Assembly: GCA_964457945.1 (NCBI GenBank)
Contig: CAYWFX010000030.1
Span: 1 to 44,378 of the forward strand
Direction: 5' to 3'
Length of the DNA: 44,378 nucleotides
Source: PHAA01 sp964457945
GTDB lineage: Bacteria; Bacillota; Syntrophomonadia; Syntrophomonadales; Syntrophomonadaceae
Notes under the pieces: generated by a model
Database searches by the model: none
Told to the model about the DNA's origin: nothing
The model's input: only the letters and a program-made list of their open reading frames with translations
Shown here: positions 40,882-44,378 of the stretch, piece by piece
How the letters are laid out: each line of letters begins with the position of its first letter
Position numbering within the stretch: position 1 is the first letter of the stretch
Translations under genes and position numbers: made by a program

Positions 40882-41061
40882 TTAAAACAAAAAATATATT
40901 AATGAAATTACTAAAGCAAATACCATAATGGCGATTAAACTAGCGATAAAGGATTTTTTATACTCCCCTTTGTCAGACCAACCAGTATAGCCATCAATCA
41001 TTAGGCTAATATATGCCCACCCAGCAATAAAGACTAGTATGGTCTCAATCGTTTTAATCAT
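40882..41061 (-). CDS. Small two-helix membrane protein (59 aa)
   Basis: ATG 41061 with GGGGAAG in front. Reads MIKTIETILVFIAGWAYISL, then MIDGYTGWSDKGEYKKS and a second helix FIASLIAIMVFALVISLIYF. Good ribosome site, two clean helices and a charged loop between. Family and function unknown. Confidence 0.62.
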   Translation of the reverse strand: MIKTIETILVFIAGWAYISLMIDGYTGWSDKGEYKKSFIASLIAIMVFALVISLIYFLF

Positions 41062-41127
41062 TTATTCTTCCCCGATTAAATTACTTTGTAAACCACTGTG
41101 TAATCCACTTTGTTACAGTTTACTAAC

Positions 41128-41857
41128 TAGGGCTTGCTAGCCAAACCCTTAAATTTATTACCCGACTAAAATTGCTCTGTTACTTCTGCCAAATATCCAA
41201 AACAAAATTTGTGCAAAAAGAACTCTGAGCTTATGCTCCAAGTTCATTACCAAGAATTGCAGCATGATTACACTTTCAGATGTTTCTTTTAGCTTGTCTG
41301 CAATGCGATTCAGCCCGTATTTTCTTTTACCTTCGCCGAATTTGGCAACAATCAGTTCATTAATCTCCGCCAATCTCTTGGCGTTGAATCTTTTTCGAAA
41401 CTTGACCAGCGCAACCGGGGTAAATGGTTTGGTCAACTGATATTCCTTCAAACCTATGAAATATTGAAGGTAGGGGTTCTCGGTAATCTGCTGCACGGTT
41501 TCTCGATCAGTGTAGCCGCATCGGGATTGGATGATTAATGAGCCAAGCGCCATGCGAACAGGTTTGGCCACGTTGCCTCGGTCGCTGGGAAACATGCATG
41601 CATATTATTTTTCGATTTCATCCCAAGGTATGATTTTAGCCAGTTGAACCCAGCGGTTTTCAGCACTGAGCTTTCCTGAAAACGGGAAGATAAAATCGTC
41701 TATGGTCAATTGTGGACTGGGTTTTCGATACATCTTTTCTGCCTCCATGTGCACGGTTTTTGAAAGGTAATTGCGTTTTTCCATGCACATGATTTCGACA
41801 TAAGCGGCTTAAAATCCTTGTTAATTCGGGCTTTTTATGTGGTTTTAGCAAGCCCTA
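41128..41857. mobile_element. Deleted IS5/IS1182-type insertion sequence with 12-bp terminal repeats
   Basis: Perfect 12-base terminal inverted repeats: TAGGGCTTGCTA at 41128-41139 and its complement at 41846-41857. Inside is a transposase gene with a premature stop and a lost catalytic centre (41158-41733). At 730 bases it is much shorter than intact elements with this transposase. No clear target duplication. Its right end cuts into the IS4-type transposase gene next door. Confidence 0.75.
41158..41733 (-). pseudogene. IS5/IS1182-type transposase, DUF772, internally deleted
   Basis: ATG 41733 follows GGAGG by 8 bases: MYRKPSPQLTIDDFIFPFSG, ENRWVQLAKIIPWDEIEK, then an in-frame TAA (41605-41607), then in the same frame FPSDRGNVAKPVRMALGSLI and TDRETVQQITENPYLQYFIG (DUF772 N-terminal domain). 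After KFRKRFNAKRLAEINELIVA the protein jumps to a C-terminal end (YGLNRIADKLKETSESVIML). The DDE catalytic core between them is missing, so it cannot transpose by itself. Confidence 0.8.
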
Positions 41858-42866
41858 TTTTAGAGGGGGGAGGAGTTAAGTTCAAACTATGCAGCTTTAT
41901 AAATACAGCCAGTATTTTCATTAGTATTGAAAGCCACTCCCGTATATTATTGAGTTTTTGAATAAAGACGATCTTAACGGGAAGTCCTTGTTTGGTTTTG
42001 GCACAGCGTGATCCGATGATTTCACTGTGATTTCTTGCTGGCAGTGTTGCTCTTAAGTCTGCAAGCGACATGGCTTGGTCGTTAAAGCTGTATCTCTGTC
42101 TCAGTTGTTTGACCATGCCGATGGCATGAAGACCCTTTTCAAGAATGACTTTAATCATTGGCTCGGTTGTAAACCAGCTGTCCATTAAGACATAATCGGC
42201 TGTAATACCAGTAATCAAGGCATTTTCAATTAAGCGAAGGACATTTTTAGGTTTTTCAATAATAGCTTCGGTGCGCCGCTTTGAACCGTTTGTCCTCTTG
42301 TCTATGGTGTCTGTTGCGTCATTTAATCTGTTTTGTGCTTTTGCTGAACTGAGCATTGCAAAATCCACAGGAACGAAGCTGTATCCGTCAGACCATCCCA
42401 AGGTCAGCATGGTGAATCCCTTTACAAAGCGCTGTCCCGTATGGTTGAATACACGAGCAAGAAGCTCTGCCTTCTTTGTTCTAGGTCTTGAAAGGATTGA
42501 ATCGTCTAGAATAAATACACGGACTCTCTTATCTGAGGTCAGATGATCAAAGGCATCTGTAACCCTCATAGAGAGCTGGAGAAGAAATTTTCTCCATGAG
42601 TATCTTGGATTATTCAGGAAACGATAGTAGATATCCTTTCCAGGCATATCCTGACCGCGTTTGCTGCCAAGAAAGTTGTTCATCTTCTTACCGTAAAAAG
42701 CAATCAGAAAGATGAACTCAAATATTTGATGAACGCTTACCCCACAGGCTTTACGGATATTTGAAGCATGAAGTAATTTATTAATCCTTAAAGCCTTAAA
42801 CAGTTTTGAAACCTCAGATATAACCTTTTCAGACGGATCGATTTGTTGTAGCATTAACTTGTGCAT
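41835..42866 (-). pseudogene. IS4-type transposase, C-terminus lost
   Basis: DDE transposase: FLIAFYGKKMNNFLGSKRGQ, KDIYYRFLNNPRYSWRKFLL, the first catalytic Asp in RVRVFILDDSILSRPRTKKA, the second in ADYVLMDSWFTTEPMIKVIL, and KIVFIQKLNNIREWLSIL. Beyond that point the family normally continues about 100 residues through the catalytic Glu (Y-2-R-3-W-6-F..K type); here the frame runs into unrelated sequence and the neighbouring IS end. Probably inactive. The 5' end is intact (ATG 42866). Confidence 0.78.
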
Positions 42867-43020
42867 CCTTTCCGTTTGTAATGTTTTGTTTGGTCACTTA
42901 ACATTTTACCAAACGCGGATGCACTTTTTGTGTCAAGAATGCTATTTAATCTAATAAAACATTACAATTCATGGGGATTTGCTACGGTTTTCTGGGTGCG
43001 AAAACTTGAGTTAGTTAGAT

Positions 43021-44378
43021 TTATTCTATTATTTTGCTGATAGCCATTGCTGCCTCAGCTCTTGTAGCATTTGCTACAGGTCCAAAAGTGTTATCTGGTA
43101 AACCAGTTAAAATATTATTAGAAGTTGCAGTTATAACTGAATCTTTGGCCCAATTGGAAATATCATTATCGTCTATGAAATTTCTACCTTCGTCAGCTTT
43201 ATCCAGTTTAGCCGCCTTAACTATCATTACCGCCACTTGCTCCCGGGTGATTGGGTCATCTGGACCAAATCTATTTGCCTCATAACCGGTTGCAATCCCA
43301 TTTTCTACAGCAGCTGCAATATTATCCTTGGCCCAATGGCTGGCAGTATCTTCGAATAGCTTGCCTGCATGAGATGTCATTTTCAAAGCTTTAACCAGGA
43401 CAGTCGCAAACTCGGCTCTGGTAATTGCCTGGTTTGGTTTGAAAGTGCCATCAGGACATCCTTCAATGGCTCCCAAGGCAACCAGTTTTCTGATTTCCTT
43501 CTCAGCCCAGTGCCCGTTGATGTCGCCTAGTACTAAAATATCTTTTTCAATCTTGGTTACTGCAGCCTTGGTAACAATCACTGCAAATTTGGTGGCGTGA
43601 TCCACGGTTATGGTAATTGTATTGCCAGATACCGTACCGCCTAGGTTAACCCACTGTAAAGAGGCTGTATCGTAGTAACTAACCGTCGGTATTGAACCTG
43701 AAGGCACCTGAGTTGGGTCAAAGGAAAAAGTAAGAGTGACCGCTTTGCTGAAATGGTAACTACTAGCTACCCCCATGTTCACCTCGTAAACATTACCGAG
43801 AAACATGAATCCGGAAGGTGTTTCAGGTGGTGAAGTGACCTTTTCAACAGTAATAATGATCACTGCACTTCCCTGCAATGCACCGGCAGGAATACTAATT
43901 TGGACTTCAGTGCCCAGGCTAACTGTCCCGCCAGCACTGGGAGGAATTGAAGCTGAACCGGTGGTGCTATTGACCGGTTGGACAATGGCAGTAGTATCGT
44001 TCCCATGGCTACTGTTACTAGTAGTGAAGGTAAGATCGCCGCCGTCAGTAGTGCCGTTGGCATTTATCCCTACAACCCGATAGTGATAAAGCGTATTGGA
44101 TGTTAAGCCGCTAATCGCTTTGCTTACTGCAGTATCTGTTGCCCCGGTCACTGGAGATTGATCTGCGGTAACCGTGGTACCGTAAGCAGTGGTAAGACCA
44201 TATTCAAAGGTAACAACAGTACTGGCATTATTGGCGTAAACTGTTCCATTTATGGTGGCCTCGGTGGTTCCCAGACTTGTAGCTGCACTAGTCGTCACGA
44301 TAGGGGCTGCTGCTGCGGTCCATTTGACATACAGGGTGGTATTGGCAGTTACAGTATCGCTGGCAAAGGTCCAGAGAT
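43021..44378 (-). CDS. S-layer homology surface protein, 5' part outside the window
   Basis: Exported protein bound to cell-wall polymer by three C-terminal SLH domains (last 165 residues: INGHWAEKEIRKLVALGAIE, FEDTASHWAKDNIAAAVENG, ISNWAKDSVITATSNNILTG, each with an ITRAEFA-like segment). Before them are a ZU5-like stretch (AGGTVSLGTEVQISIPAGAL), a fibronectin-III-like domain (ATINGTVYANNASTVVTFEY to LYHYRVVGINANG) and, at the window edge, the end of an Flg_new-type repeat (TLYVKWT). The frame is open through base 44378, so the GTG at 44298 is internal and the gene continues beyond the window. Confidence 0.9.
   Translation of the reverse strand, partial: LWTFASDTVTANTTLYVKWTAAAAPIVTTSAATSLGTTEATINGTVYANNASTVVTFEYGLTTAYGTTVTADQSPVTGATDTAVSKAISGLTSNTLYHYRVVGINANGTTDGGDLTFTTSNSSHGNDTTAIVQPVNSTTGSASIPPSAGGTVSLGTEVQISIPAGALQGSAVIIITVEKVTSPPETPSGFMFLGNVYEVNMGVASSYHFSKAVTLTFSFDPTQVPSGSIPTVSYYDTASLQWVNLGGTVSGNTITITVDHATKFAVIVTKAAVTKIEKDILVLGDINGHWAEKEIRKLVALGAIEGCPDGTFKPNQAITRAEFATVLVKALKMTSHAGKLFEDTASHWAKDNIAAAVENGIATGYEANRFGPDDPITREQVAVMIVKAAKLDKADEGRNFIDDNDISNWAKDSVITATSNNILTGLPDNTFGPVANATRAEAAMAISKIIE

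Overview
The window looks like a chromosomal stretch from an anaerobic, low-to-medium G+C Gram-positive bacterium of the Clostridia (inference). The signs are strong AGGAGG-type ribosome sites, frequent TTG and GTG starts, an S-layer-homology surface protein, an amidase with a copper-amine-oxidase-like N-terminus, DUF4179 and DUF4367 anti-sigma factors, a rubrerythrin and a cysteine-bearing Rrf2 regulator. I cannot name the genus. No rRNA, tRNA or CRISPR array was found.

Layout. 1-1464: 3' part of a DHA2-type MFS exporter. 1888-3758: ECF sigma/DUF4179 anti-sigma pair. 4094-4678: two small membrane proteins, one a fresh internal tandem duplication. 4764-6470 and 17676-19386: two same-direction copies of a second type of ECF sigma/DUF4367 anti-sigma module, each with its own terminator and leader. 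Between these copies lie a strip of gene remnants (TolB-like, surface-protein and DegV fragments), a methyltransferase that carries the same leader, a one-unit relative of the duplicated small protein, and a roughly 9-kb minus-strand operon. That operon encodes a sugar-type ABC importer (two permeases, binding lipoprotein, MsmK-like ATPase, DUF624 protein) mixed with an HlyD-like adaptor, a MacB-like membrane protein and a D,D-carboxypeptidase that appears to have been inserted. 19594-22891: cell-wall amidase and a divergent diguanylate cyclase, separated by a striking operator-like dyad. 23574-29899: lipoprotein, methyltransferase, membrane protein, SH3-type protein, a frameshifted serpin and a fourth sigma/anti-sigma pair.

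31710-36841 is the most system-like block: a compact seven-gene operon with a small membrane protein, a DUF350 membrane protein, a 58-aa protein, a 214-aa protein of no recognised family, an exported Gly/Tyr/Ser-rich protein, an 822-aa protein made of two complete glutathionylspermidine-synthase-like ATP-grasp units in tandem, and a membrane-anchored 210-aa protein. It ends in a strong terminator. It resembles the DUF350/YgiC-YjfC amidoligase neighbourhoods of proteobacteria but has a different, duplicated architecture. Next comes a two-gene operon (DUF6323-like and DUF6179-like) behind a perfect consensus sigma-A promoter.

39148-44378: rubrerythrin, an Rrf2 regulator with an operator-like site, a GNAT acetyltransferase, a 59-aa membrane protein, two degenerate insertion sequences, and the 3' part of a large S-layer-homology protein.

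As a whole the window is rich in envelope and stress-sensing genes (four ECF/anti-sigma pairs) and shows much recent local duplication and decay.
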